NCBI RefSeq assembly: GCF_901709675.1 | Contig: NC_051088.1 | Coordinates: forward strand, 8,768,193 to 8,832,192 | Direction: 5' to 3' | Source of the DNA: Syngnathus acus | Taxonomy: Eukaryota > Chordata > Actinopteri > Syngnathiformes > Syngnathidae | DNA: 64,000 bases | Shown: positions 27,001-38,690 of the stretch, piece by piece | Layout of the letters: each line of letters opens with the position of its first letter | How positions within the stretch are numbered: the stretch's first letter is position 1 | Made by a program: the position numbers and the translations under genes | Notes under the pieces: model-generated | The model's input: only the letters and a program-made list of their open reading frames with translations | The model's database searches: none | Told to the model about the DNA's origin: nothing

Positions 27001-30000
27001 ACTCAGTTTGTGTTCAGTCAGATTGTGTACGCGGTTGGCAACAGGCGTAAAAGAGGGTTTTAACATTTCAGGTAGTGCTGATGGTTTTCACTGTGGGACA
27101 TTTGGGAAAACTCTGCAGGCAAATAAAGTTTGAAATGATGGAATTGGAAGCGCTAGTGAAAGATAGTGCCTACCCTGCCTAACGATAAATTTAAAATTTG
27201 GGATGTCCAAATAATCTCCGAGATCTCAGCGTTTCCTCTTGAATTTACCAGCACTGTGCATATTATACTGTACATATAATCAATAACACAAATCATCACT
27301 GATGTAAATTTAATACTTATGATGCGTTATTACTTGTTTGGAGTGGGTAAGAGGTGTGACAATTAATCGACAACTAATCAACTATGAAATGAATCAAAAA
27401 TTATTTTGACAATAGATTAATCATTTAGGGACATTGTTTACCTAAAATTGTCCAACTCTTCAGAATAGTAGTTGTCAACATTAAATATTCTTAAATTTTA
27501 GCAGTCCTCTATGAAAGAGACTGATTATATTTGCATTTAATCAAAAGAAAACATTTACAAGTTACAACTAAATGCTTTTATTTTGAAAAATAATGATTGA
27601 GATTTGTGCCCATTTTCTAAAATGCTACAAATCAGTATAGGAATCAATCAATTTGTTTGTGCATTTTCCTTACTGGCAATTTGAAATATTACTCTGTTCT
27701 TGGAAAAAACGTTGAAAATTAAAAAAAAAAAGGAATTTTCTGATTAATTGACAAAATAATGGATAAATTAATTTATTATTAAAATAACCATTAGAAGAAG
27801 CCACCGTAGGCAAGTAACCACTGCATCAAAATGAATTCAAATAAACATATTTCAGATTGAAATGGGACATTTAGAAGTTTCAAGACACCACACCACACCT
27901 TCCATATTTTGCGCAAAAACAATAACCTAAAGTTCTATCCCTGGAAAGAAAAATAATGAAATAATATTTTATCAAAACTTTCTAAACTATATCACAACAT
28001 CCACAAGAATGTCCTGATTACTTAAGGTAGGAGACTTTGGGCACAGTGTAAACATCAGAGCAATAACAGAGACACACATGTACACACTAGGAAGAAGATT
28101 CATCATAATTATCACGGCCGCTGAACACCAAATCAAATCAGAGGTGGAGTATAAACAAACCGAGGCAAAAAAAAAAAAAAAGATTCAGATGTGGTTTATG
28201 CTTCCACAGCCAAGATGGGACGAGTACCCATGAAAAATAGGGCCTAAATGAGTTCACCTGTCTGTTTGATATTAAAGATGGGGTTTATGCTTGGAAAGTT
28301 TGAGTTACAAGCGAGCGCCTTCAAATGAAAGTAAGCACACTCTTCCTATCTGTATGCCTACTGTGTTGTTCCAGATTTAATTTGCAGCCAGAGAGGAAAA
28401 TGAGAGTGAATCATACAACTCCCCTGTTGTCCCTGCAGGGGTCTGCAAGTCTACGCTAGATAAGAAGCAGCCAGGCAAGACTCGGCACACACCGCAGCCC
28501 ACACGAGCCAAACTACAGACACACGTGCGCGGGCACACACACAAATAGTGACCCATTTTGTCTTAAGGAGACGAAAAGAATCTAGATAAACATCATCGGG
28601 GGATGACTTGATTGTGATCTTGAATACCACTAAAACTACGATGGCATAGCCAAATGCAGGTTAACCTATACGCTGAATGCTAACATGGTAATGTGTATGG
28701 TGTGATGTCTCGGCCCTCTAAAAAAAAAAAGTAGGCTGCTAAGGTCATGTAGTTCAAAATTCATACTTTCCAGGCAAAAATATTCAGTGTTGTTCAACAG
28801 TGTCAGTTTCTACTTATTTCCATAATCTTAACAGTAAGTCGATGCAAAAGCCGTGTAAGGATACAGCACAGAGTCTAGAAAATATGAAGATCATTGGTCT
28901 AATGGACCATCCACAGCACACGGCCAAATAATACAGAACTTGCATTGCGATATTAGTCAAAGGATATATGACTATCGACTCACTGCTTCTCAGTGGGCAG
29001 CGTGCGCGTGCGTGTGCGTGTTAATACCATCTGATAAAACCAGCAGTCTGTTCGCCTCTTTCCCAGTTCTCCTCTTCTCATTATTTACTCCACTGGGTTT
29101 ATTTAACACATAGCTTCCAGCTAGACAATAAATTAGCACTCAATAATAATTGGACTGGTAATTACGACCAGACAGCTACACAGAGAAGGAAGAACAATCT
29201 GAGCCATTTGATTTTTTTTTTTTTTTTTTTTTTACAGCTTCTCTTGTTTGCCATTAACAGTTTGGCCCATTATATAACAACTGCTCCCCAGTAGATAACA
29301 CATTTTAAATATGAGTGCAAGTTGTCTCAATAAAGAATCCGCTAAAAGCGTATCTTCTTTTTTATCAAATCTGCTACACAGAACATTTGCAGCATTTAAA
29401 TAATTAGAAATTATTGCTGAGACAACAATAAAGGCGCCATAACCTCAGTGAGCTTGTTTAAGATTCAGGCTGTCAGGGGGAAAATATTTTTCTAAATTTT
29501 CAGGGGGTGCTATGAGGTGATTTTGTGGGGTCGATTTTGGGACAATTGACATTTCCACATCCATATCCATTACAGACATTGCTTAAAGCGGGTTATCTGC
29601 ACACTCACCAAAATGAAACATTATCTCTGTTTTCCAAAGATCGTACAGTATGGCAACAACACATTTCATCTCTTTTGAGATATATAAATATTGTTTTTTA
29701 AGCATTAGTGCAATTTTTAGGAATAATTAAGGCCTTTTTTGTTGTAAGATTTCTGCATTTACTATAAGCATCTGTGTCACTGTTAAGCATTCATTTGGGA
29801 GAATTAAATGTGTGACTAAAAGGATCAGAAGCACATCTTGTCAAAAGACATCATCAGAAAAGTCACAGGCTAATGTAGTTAGATCCTCACTTAGTACGGA
29901 GCATGGTATAGCGCTCGCAAATCACACGCACACGCGTGTAATGCCAGCCTACTATCTTAACATGCAGAAGCGTATCAGTTCCTGCAGATTACAATTACCG

Positions 30001-33000
30001 ATACAGGTGTTGCCTTATCAGCACCTCAGCCTTTTCCTCTCCTGTCTGCGCCTTTGTTCACTTTTCCCCTCGACTATAGCCTCAGTTATCTCCCCGGTAC
30101 TCAGTTTTTTTCCCCCTGGTGCTCCTCTATCTCTTCAAAATTTCCTCTCATCTTGATATTTATTTTGTTGTTTTTTTTCCTCATGACACCTGATCTTTGC
30201 TGCTACCCAATGCCTTCCCCTGCTTGTATGCACTGTGGCTAAATGGAATAAAACTCAAACTAAAGACGCAAATTAGAATGTAATATTCTAAGCATGCACC
30301 AGCATATTCATTCAACAATAACGCTTGCCTAAAGGCTGGCAAATCGATTGAAATTCAAGAGATCGCGCGCATTTAACTTGTTCTTACTCATTCCCATTGC
30401 TTAACATCATCGAGATGAAATATGTCAGACTAAATAAGCAGTCGGAGAAGTACATGATAAAAGATGGGGCAATTCACCGGCTAATACGTAGCATGGTAAT
30501 GAAGCTTGTCCCCATCTGCATCCGCTCGCTTTTCTCTAAACGTGTACACAGCTGTTTCTTTCACACCCATTACCAAAGCCTGAAAGCGCTCCCCGACTCA
30601 GATGGATACGACGCCGCTGCCGGATCTCTAGCTGACGACACGTCATTAAGTATAAACAAGGTAGGTAGGTGAGTCCAATCAAAGAAAACATCTGGATCAA
30701 TTTACCAGTGCGGCTTCAATATCAGATTGATGGACAAGAGTGAAAGTGGAACTACCTTATTCCTTTAAATAGAAGCCTCCGCTCTAAGAGAAGTTGTGCC
30801 CCGATTCATCACCAGGTGCAGCCGCTTCTATAAAATAGATGCCTTTTTTTGTTTCCCCTTTTTCGACACGAGATGTCATGTTAGAAATTTCTATCTCAAC
30901 ACACATTTGCTGCACAGAAGCTCTGATATACTGTGGAGGGGTAGGAGGAAGTGGTGCTGCATGAAGCATTGCGCATGCCAAGGCAAACACAAAAACATTT
31001 CAACACTGAACAAAAATAATTCCTGATTAGAAGAAACAAAACAACAATCTGAAGATGTGAGAGGCTCTACGGTTGATGAGTGATGGAAGGCCCCAGTAAA
31101 ACAGAAAATTCTTTATCATGTCATTATATCATACAGGAAGACATTTCTATATTAGCCAATTAAATAATCTATCATTATTATATATGTATTATAAAACATT
31201 TCTTATTTGGATTTTTTTTAAATAACTCAGACCCACACAACCAACCACAGATCAGCTTGCAAATGTCACATGTCCAAACTCAAAAAATAGGTGCGCTGTT
31301 ATATTATTGTAAAGAAAAAAAAAATGGGGTTGGCGGCCTCTTTAAACGGACAAAATTAAGAAGGAATATTGTTTTTGAATCAGACATCGTTTTAAGAATT
31401 ATCTTGCACATACTAATGAAAATGGTCCAGCCAAATATGCTGGTACCACTAACTTTAAAGTTTTGAGTGAACCGCTGCAATCAATGAGACTTTTAGCATG
31501 TCTCTTCTGGTATTTTTGGCCACTGATGAAGAGTAAAATTATCCAAGCACTTCGGGTTAAAAGGTGCCTTCTCTGGACTGTATAACTCAGCTTTTGTATT
31601 ATTATATCTGGACAAATGTGTGTAACAATGTCATGGGTTGTTCTGTTGTGCTGTTCCGCAACAGTTTTTATGTCATTTATAATTTCTAAAATAAAAAAAA
31701 TCAATGAAGGTGTGCCTTATAATACAGTGCGCCTTATAGTGCAGAAAATACTGTAATTTGATGCTTTTATTCTTATCAATTCTTTTTTTTAATAAAGATG
31801 CATTTGTCTCTTTATCTTGCAAGATCCATGACTTACATCTGTAACCAACCTTTCTGAAACTGGGCAGTGCAAATCAGTCACAAATACATCGTCTTAAAAT
31901 ATCTTTGCAACGAGCACAGGTTCAAGACACCCTGTGCCAAATTTACCAACGCAGCACCAAAACATAATTGGGCCTGATGCTTGTTTCATAGAAGGTACTG
32001 TATAATTTTCTTTGTACACAAATCACTGGAAAAATAGTTGGAACCCATCTGTGAATGAATGAAAAACCCAGAATCATCACAAGAACATTGTCCCAAAAGC
32101 ATTGCAGCTCATCAGTATGCATTTCAGCAAATTTCAGCCACGGTAGCTCCAAGTTATTTCAGTGATGATTGTTTGTCTTGATTACCACATTAGAATCCAA
32201 TGTTCCATACCATTGTGTTACTCTGTAGCCACTTTCTAAAGAAAAAAGGATAACAAGGGTCATAGTTGTTATAGAGATTAGGTAAATTGGATTATCACGG
32301 GGATAAGCAAAGAGTTGTCCATGGAGAGAATTTCACACTGTATTTAACGTGATTTAATTTAATATTCAGCATGTGGCATAACCAAAGAGAGGAGAAGGCA
32401 GCCATCTATACAACCATGCATGAATCCACTTGGTTCATCCTGCTCAGGGTCAATTGCGTGTGTTGTGTGTGCGTCTGAGGCAAGTGGAGGGAGGGGGGGG
32501 TGGGGGGGGGCATCCTTGACATTGTGTCAGATATTCAAAGGGCTGAATTTGGTTAACATATTAAGACAAATTTAAGAACAAATGAGACATTCCTTCAACA
32601 AGATTTCTTCCATTTAAGCATACAAAAAGCTATTAAAACATGTAGAGGTGCTGATGATCATTCATAGACCATATTCCAAAATATTCACATTTCAATATTG
32701 TTTACTTTGCTTCCCATTTAATGCTTTTTACGCAATTGAACTGTATTTCCATCAAGTCAATTCCTTTTTTTTCTTCCCCCAATTGTTCTTCTAGACAGCG
32801 GGGGCAATAGTTGAGACGCAATACAGTGAACCTGTTGACTTAAAATTTTGCCTAGCCAAACCACTTCCAACTAAGAATTGTACTCATGTTGCCAGACAAG
32901 TTAATGTGTTGGACTCGAATTCTAATGGGGTTTCCCCGCACAGTTTCGACACCTCTTCATGACAAATTATAGCCTAATGACAAATATCACCTGAATGTTA

Positions 33001-36000
33001 TTGTTTCACTAAATTAAACATTACATGAGCCAAAAGTGAGTCATTCATGCATTGTTGCATGCTATAAAAAAACATCTGAGGTTTCTCCTTTCGTCTTTTT
33101 CTATCAGAACAAAAGACTTTTTTTCCCAGTTTTGAGCAGGTATAAAAACTAAAACTAATTAATGGAGGATAGTATGGGCTATATACATGCCCATTGCATT
33201 ATGGTGAGGGAGGGTAATGTGGACAATGTACAATCTTGCTGAGGTCCACACTCTTCTGACTGTATTTTGCAATGAGATCAAGAAAGATTCACATCAGTGT
33301 TGTGTCGAGCACATTAATGATATTTGATTATTACTTAAGTATTAAAACCAAAATGTAGTGTTTCTTTGCTTGGAAATGACTTTTTACATAATTGTACCAT
33401 AACAAATTGTTATTTAAATGAACAAAACAAATTTTTGAAACACATGCCCCTGACATTATAAACCATTAATACTGCAAGTTGAAATTGACCATTATGCTAT
33501 GATGACCATACCATGATGCATTAAAAAAAAAAAGTAATTAAAAAGGTAAAAGCTATGCACCTTCAACTGCTTGAGCATTCACAGCGCGTGAACGTTGAGC
33601 CATTACCTTCACTCACACGATAACAGGAATCTAATTTGAGTTCCGCATGAATGAACGCAAAGCTGCCACACACTTGACTTGCATGTGCATATAAGTATTC
33701 ATAGCACAGGAGAGTGTAATTACAAGGCGCCTTTGGCATCAGCACGTCCAGTCTTGTTGGACCAGTTGTTGTGCTCACTATGTCCCTCTAGTGACTTTCT
33801 ATTAACAGCGGGAGAGTGCTGGAGTGAAGATAAGGCAGCCACTACAGCACATCTTATCAAAGCGAGGGAGGGAAGCAGGTGTGAGAGGAGGAGAGTCAAA
33901 CGAAATGGGCCACGGCCAGCGTGTAAAACAAGCTCTCCTCTCTGCTTCCAACCAACCCACCGCCACACCACTGCTATCTCCAATACCAGGAAACTCTCGG
34001 GCTGCAATTTACCACTTGCACTGTGCTGATAATGCAGTCTCTCCAGGGCAGGAGGCGTGAGGTGATCGGTTGGGATGGAAAGGGTGAAAGACCAGGAGCG
34101 ATACAGTAAAAGGGAAGGTAGAACAATAGCAGAATGAAAGAAAACAGCAAAGCAAGTTCCAGATGGAAGGAGTCAAGATGAGTGGAAATGTTGAAAAAAA
34201 AAAAAAGAGGAGGCAGAAAGACGACTTAAATGCAATTACATATGACATCCAGGCCCTCACTTTGAGCCACTACATGGGATTTCAAAGAAATCCATACCAG
34301 GAACAATTCAGCTCTATTTGTCAGTAACATAAATGAGCAGAATTATTATATCTTTTTTTTTAAATTATACAAATGTGCACAAAATCCCATCAATAATTTA
34401 ATACAAACTAAACATAAAACTTATTGCAAGTTGTTACAGGTTTCCTTTTTAATTTCCCCTACGTGAATATCATCGTTCGTCTCTGTGTGCCCTGCGATTG
34501 GCTGGCAACCGATTCAGGATGTCCCCCGCCTACTGCCCGATGACTGCTGGGATAGGCTCCAGCACTCCCGCGACCCCCGTGGGGACAAGCGGTAAAGAAA
34601 ATGGATGGATGGATGGATGGATGGATGGATGGATGGATGGATGGATGGATGGATGGATGGATGGATGGATGGATGGATGGATGGATGGATGGATGGATGG
34701 ATGGATGGATGGATGGATGGATGGATGAATATAATTTCATGGTGTGATGCATTCCCAACAAGATGGTGCCTAAAAAAGCCGTAGCTTTCAGACACAAACA
34801 TGCTTTTAGCTAAGAGAGATATTCGGGTAAATAAATTAATGTTTAGAATATTCATGAAGCTGACAACTACTAAATATTAGGGTCAATAAAAAAAAAGTAT
34901 TTCATCTTAATATTTGTAAACCCAGCCAAATTCAGGATTGAGGGTGTTGTTTAAATTAGACAATACTCAAAGGAAGTTGGCAATCATTGAAAAGAACCAA
35001 AAACTGCTGTAATGTCCTGTGACTCACTTTGCAAGCATTAGAACAGGTTGTGGTGAAATTAGATTATTTAATTAGCTCAATGCGAAAAGTGAAAAGTTTA
35101 TACAATATAGAGTCACGGAAAAATACTTTTCATAAGGTCAAATCTTACCTAGGTTGTGACCTCCTTGTGTAATTCAGTATCAGAATTCTTGAGATGGTGA
35201 ATTTTCATAAAGCGCCAGTTATAATCATCAAAATTATAAAAAGAAAACCCTAAAATATAATGGACAAGTTTAAAAAAAACTTACAGTTTGCCTGTGACTG
35301 TTGCAGGTTTTGGTTACACTTGTAATGACAAAAAAATCTCAATTTGAATCGTGTGCATGCGTGTGTGTGTGTGCATGCGTGTGTGTGTGTGCATGCGTGG
35401 ATGTGTGTGCACGTGCGTGTGTGTGTGTGTGTGTGCGTGTGTGTGTGCGTGCGCGTGCGTGCGCGTGCGTGCGCGTGCGCGTGCGTGCGTGCGCGTGCGT
35501 GCATGTACCAACTGTTTGGCCTTCTCAGCCTCCTGGCGATTGTGTTGTCTCTCCTGACTCATTGACTTAATTGTCTCCGCCTCTCTTATCTGGGCCAAGT
35601 CCTCCCTCACTTTACTCTGCTGGCGATCAGTTCTGGAAAACACACACACAATCATGCTTTTATTGCCCACGGGCCGTCTATAAAGTCTGACTTCCAATGC
35701 CTTCAATGCACAATGCCTCAATACTGGCTACCTCAAGAGGGCAGCATAGACCATCACTCAGATTTCATTGGGGAAGTTGACCTAAGATTTCAAAGTTAAA
35801 AAATCCTAAATAAATTAAAAAAAAAAAAAAAACATTGCAGTAATTACAGAGAATTCCAACATTAAAGGGAGAATCCGTATTTTAAAGTGAATTCTCAGAA
35901 TTCAGATTTTAAAGGCAGAATCCATACTTCAAAAATCAGAATTCTGACCTTAATCTCAGAAAACTGACCAGTGGGAATAATACTCATATCAGCGAGTAAA

Positions 36001-38482
36001 AGTAAAAATATGTATATATCCATCCATTTTCTGAACCGCTTAGTCCCCACGGGGGTCGCGGGAGTGCTGGAGCCTATCCCAGCCGTCAACGGGCAGTAGG
36101 CGGGGGACACCCTGAACCGGTTGCCAGCCGATCGCAGGGCACACAGAGACAAACAACCATTTGCACTCGCACTCACACCTAGGGACAATTTGGAGTCTTC
36201 AATCGGCCTACCAAGCATGTTTTTGGGATGCGGGAGGAAACCGGAGTGCCCGGAGAAAACCCACGCGGGCCCGGGGAGAACATGCAAACACCACACAGGG
36301 AGGGCCGGAGGTGGAATCGAACCCGCACCCTCCTAACTGTGAGGCGGACGTGCTACCCAGTGCGCCACCGTGCCGCCAATATGTATATAAATAAAGATAA
36401 AATAATACTACTATTTTGTGACTCCAAACGGAGCCTCACCGGTGTATTTGAGGAAAATGAAAATAACATCCTTTTTTCCACAGCAATGTCACAAATTTTC
36501 ATTGCAGAACAGACGACTGAAATAATCCCTATCCTATCCCAGCTGTCTTCGGGCAGTAGGCGGAGTACACCCTGAATAGGCCCTAAAACAACAGTAAGGA
36601 AATAATAGATTTCAATGATTGTTACCAACCTGAGCGATTCTTCCTTGACTTTTGAAGTTGTTTTGCTGGTGCTTCTGGAGTGGGTGCTTGACTGGGTCTG
36701 GGGTTGTGGCTTTTGCTGGGGTCGGGTGTTGGAGCTGGCACTGAAAGAGGAACCTGAAGTAATGAGAGAGTTGATAGCAAATAGAAGGTTAATGGTTGAC
36801 AAACATTCAGTGTCATCTATGTAATATTACATGATATTTCGGCGGAAGTGCTTCTTTGTTGTCTTTAAAAGAAGAAGACGATGAAGATGATGACAACAAA
36901 GAAAATGATGAAACAGCAACTTAGTCATGGCAACTAACTTTCACTTTGCACAAGGATTTAAAAAACACATTAAAAGCCATGGTAGGCTCATTTTCATATG
37001 CCAAATTGCTGAACCGTTAAAATGATGAGAACTGTGTGGACCAGCTGTAAACTGGGGGGGCAACTATACCTGTGTCTCTCTGTGCAGGCTGTGGAGGAAT
37101 GTTGGCCACACCCCTCATCCTCTGGAGAACATCTTCTGAAAGCTAGAAGAAGATGTAGAAAGCATGTTTACCAAAATAAAAAACAATGTTTTTGTAATCA
37201 CTTTTTTTTGTTTCATTTTTTTAAGAAACTTAGAAAAGGGTTATTTTTGGCACTTTATTACCAGATAAGGTTAAAATTTTCAAAAATGGATTCCAGTTAG
37301 AAAGATTTATTATTAAATATAAACTGTTCATCTTTTGCGAATGCTGGAAAGAAAATGATCTGGGAGCAAAAGTTCTTTAGCGGATCACAGGAGCTTTACT
37401 GTTGAGCATGTCTGTGTCAAGCTCCACCAAAAACCGTCAAACCCAGTGACTCACTATTTCTAAGACTAACAACATTAGAATGTGCAACCTGGTGTAAAAT
37501 GACGGTTTGGATAGTTTTAGATTTTTTTTCCCCCTTAACATTTGACAACAACTAGATGATGCCTTCTCAAGAAAATAATTGTATTGAAGAAAAGAAAAAA
37601 AGGAAACGCATGCTGTTACAAGGAGGGGAAACAAAAAAAAGCCCTCTCCCAACAGTAAATGAAAGGAATGAAAATATTGCTCAAGAAAATATTATTGAAG
37701 AAAGGAAATTTCATGGGAACTTGTTTGCTGCCATCAACAGGGGGTGTTCGGAAATGCACTCTGACGCCCTGACATCACTCTGAGAGATGACATTGACGCC
37801 CTTCAGGGTAGTTTACAAAATTCCGACACTTCACAGCACTTGAAGGCACCGCTGTCAGAAGCCCAACAGCAGACCTCCGATGAATATATGGACATTATTT
37901 CAGCCCCATGTTTTAACAACAAACATCCGGATGTTTGTTTTGATTTAGAACACTTAAATATAAATGTAATTTACGTAGCAAACACTTTGGTTTTGGCGAT
38001 CGGAGGAGCGCTTGCTACTCACCGCCTTCCCCCCCTTGCAAGATATGGGAAATACTGGGCGGAAAACCACGCCGAATTTATCAGAATAGATAAGCAACCA
38101 AGACATTGTCGCCTTACAAGACATTAATGATCTATTGACTCTTAATTAGAAGGACACATTTCAAAATGCTGCAGAGTGAAGTTTGGCCTCTCGGGTCCGT
38201 AGAGACTATCAACCTGTACGTCCTTGTTCGCATCCTTCTGCATCCTACACGCATCATTCTTGCTTAGTTGAAGAGTCTTACCCCCGGTCCATTTGATCGA
38301 GCTCTAAATAGTTCCGATTCCGTTCATTAGCTTGACGCGTGGTGACATGGATCAAGTTAGCATAGCTTATCAACAAACGCTAGCTGACTTAGCATTACCT
38401 TGACTCCGCGAAGAATCCTGACTCTGTCCTCGTCGTCCACACCGAAAGACACTTTTCTCGTAGTACTTTCGCCAGAGCCCAT
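19294..38482 (-). CDS. chchd6: chchd6 (Mic25), MICOS complex subunit; terminal exon not found
   Basis: Seven minus-strand exons join in frame: 38399-38482, 37070-37142, 36630-36753, 35509-35632, 26394-26477, 24472-24542, 19294-19429 (696 nt, 232 codons), all with AG/GT borders. The product begins [20 protein letters not shown], a myristoylation-type MGxxxS start plus the DUF737 N-terminal motif, continuing into [18 protein letters not shown]. Residues 95-190 are charged and coiled-coil-like, including [19 protein letters not shown]. Exon 7 encodes the CHCH domain with twin CX9C pairs (C195/C205 and C216/C226), the disulfide-relay substrate signature. The family acts at the inner mitochondrial membrane in cristae-junction MICOS. 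The VSFGVD start favours CHCHD6 over CHCHD3. The last exon (a few codons plus stop, expected phase 0) lies below 19293 and was not identified. Introns are long, up to about 9 kb. Confidence 0.9.
20571..20830. other. candidate conserved non-coding element in a chchd6 intron
   Basis: This is an unusually complex, repeat-free stretch with AT-rich homeodomain-like cores and balanced composition, such as 'tttaatttgaaataaatggg' and 'attaataatggcgcctgaag'. That is the texture of developmental enhancers in fish introns. It is inference only: no alignment was available. It does not read as an exon. Confidence 0.25.
20893..20978. repeat. 43-bp tandem duplication
   Basis: Two units beginning 'agtaacaaagc' at 20893 and 20936 share 'attccattaatgaaattgca' with about one mismatch. 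They lead directly into the ATT/GTT/TTA trinucleotide run. Confidence 0.75.
20991..21034. repeat. (TTA)n microsatellite
   Basis: About 15 uninterrupted TTA units follow a short GTT run, inside a chchd6 intron. Confidence 0.9.
22909..24017. mobile_element. MITE, GCGCCTTATA family, with internal 251-bp triplication
   Basis: Terminal inverted repeats CCGTATTTTCCGCCCTAAAA (left) and its complement (right) are flanked by TA at 22907-22908 and 24018-24019. Sub-terminal GTGCGCCTTATA motifs occur on both arms. The interior holds a tandem array of nearly identical 251-bp units (23153-23827). There is no transposase frame, so it is non-autonomous. It sits in a chchd6 intron between exons 6 and 7. The good match between its arms suggests a younger insertion than the copy at 9029. 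Confidence 0.85.
23153..23827. repeat. 251-bp tandem repeat, about 2.7 copies
   Basis: The marker 'ctgttaatgtttcgagtaaa' occurs at 23191, 23442 and 23693, exactly 251 bp apart. Units differ at only a few bases. The array lies wholly inside the MITE at 22909-24017, so it arose within the element. Confidence 0.92.
25600..26037 (+). mobile_element. Tc1-like DNA transposon relic, 3' part
   Basis: The left end shows a decayed transposase-like segment ('aaacccaacaccgctcatgg', 'ccatacctacagta'). The right end shows the 3' non-coding block common in fish Tc1 elements ('tttgagggtatatttatgca', later 'aacaggggtgtgtagacttt'). Frames are broken and no intact inverted repeats are visible. It lies in the long intron between chchd6 exons 5 and 6. 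Confidence 0.6.
27355..27790. repeat. dispersed AT-rich repeat relic
   Basis: The segment 'gacaattaatcgacaactaa' and the following ATT-rich text ('attgacaaaataatggataa') resemble fish dispersed DNA-transposon ends. No clear boundaries or duplication; family not identified. It is intronic in chchd6. Confidence 0.35.
29050..29470. other. candidate conserved non-coding element in a chchd6 intron
   Basis: Repeat-poor, enhancer-like sequence contains TAATTA/ATTA cores and complex motifs such as 'aataattggactggtaatta', broken by a T run at 29211-29234. A second block at 29400-29470 includes 'aataaaggcgccataacctc'. It has no coding potential. Conservation is inferred from texture only. Confidence 0.22.
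31706..31755. mobile_element. MITE terminal fragment, GCGCCTTATA family
   Basis: A lone right arm ('gaaggtgtgccttataatac', 'gtgcgccttatagtgcagaa') ends in a decayed 'aatactgta'. No matching left arm nearby, so this is a truncated relic. Confidence 0.6.
31850..32155 (-). mobile_element. Tc1-like transposase fragment, degenerate
   Basis: The minus-strand frame at 31943-32152 contains [19 protein letters not shown], matching the part of Tc1-family transposases preceding the second catalytic aspartate. Further on the minus strand, 'catcaggcccaattatgttt' and 'tggtgctgcgttggtaaa' correspond to the usual GSVMFWGCF-type segment. Frames are broken and termini are missing. Intronic in chchd6, same strand. 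Confidence 0.7.
34477..34727 (+). mobile_element. 5'-truncated V-SINE with expanded (ATGG)n tail
   Basis: Only the 3' half of the SINE is present, from 'gtctctgtgtgccctgcgat' through 'gggataggctccagcactcc' to 'aagcggtaaagaaa', followed directly by the (ATGG)n tail. A 6-bp 'gaatat' on both sides (34465-34470 and 34727-34732) may be the target duplication. 5' truncation is typical of target-primed reverse transcription. It is the only plus-strand copy among the young SINEs here. Confidence 0.8.
34601..34727. repeat. (ATGG)n microsatellite, about 32 units
   Basis: An uninterrupted tetranucleotide array is seeded by the SINE tail immediately upstream. It is open in several frames, which produces long artificial repetitive peptides on both strands. 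Confidence 0.95.
35350..35505. repeat. GT/GTGC alternating purine-pyrimidine tract
   Basis: About 155 bp of nearly unbroken alternating purine-pyrimidine sequence: GTGTGT blocks, then GCGTGC blocks. It begins 4-5 bp inside the intron from the chchd6 exon 4 donor (exon ends at 35509 on the minus strand). Such sequence can adopt Z-DNA. The open frames across it are artefacts. Confidence 0.92.
36019..36377 (-). mobile_element. full-length V-SINE with perfect 12-bp target duplication
   Basis: This is a complete minus-strand SINE: tRNA-like head with an A-box-like segment near 36350-36375, a B-box-like GGTTCGATTCC near 36315-36325, the V-SINE central block, a second conserved block ('gggataggctccagcactcc' on minus), and a short ATGG tail. 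The 12-bp duplication 'aatatgtatata' is exact (36007-36018 and 36378-36389), indicating a recent insertion. It lies in chchd6 intron 3, about 250 bp from exon 3. Confidence 0.93.
36528..36578 (-). mobile_element. V-SINE fragment
   Basis: A 50-bp piece of the SINE 3' region ('cctatcccagctgtcttcgg', 'gcagtaggcggagtacaccc'). Both ends are truncated, 50 bp downstream of chchd6 exon 3. Confidence 0.7.
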
Positions 38483-38625
38483 TCCGCCTGGAGTGATTTG
38501 ATGGCTTATCGGTTCTATATCTATTTCATACAGTTAAGGCGTATGCCTTCTAACTTTAAATGATAATCGTGTACTGCCCAATAATAAATGGGATCGGGTT
38601 GCCAGACTGTAGTAAGCATCCCCCA

Positions 38626-38690
38626 TCCAACCTAACCATAAACCTAGCCCTAAACCTAACCCTAAACCTAACCCTACAAGGTTATACGGA
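38626..38690. repeat. degenerate telomere-like CCTAAA/CCCTAA repeat
   Basis: About 65 bp of imperfect hexamers and heptamers ('cctaaccctaaacctaaccc' type), 145-210 bp upstream of the chchd6 start codon. The vertebrate telomere repeat on this strand is CCCTAA, so this is a short, interrupted interstitial match. Confidence 0.6.

Noticed and set aside
34459-34855. Long open frames rich in HPSI or GWMD repeats on both strands
   Set aside because: They are translations of the (ATGG)n microsatellite; every frame is open for that reason alone.
35250-35721. Several Cys/Val- or His/Thr-rich open frames
   Set aside because: They arise from the GT/GC dinucleotide tract. Only the segment 35509-35632 on minus is real, as chchd6 exon 4.
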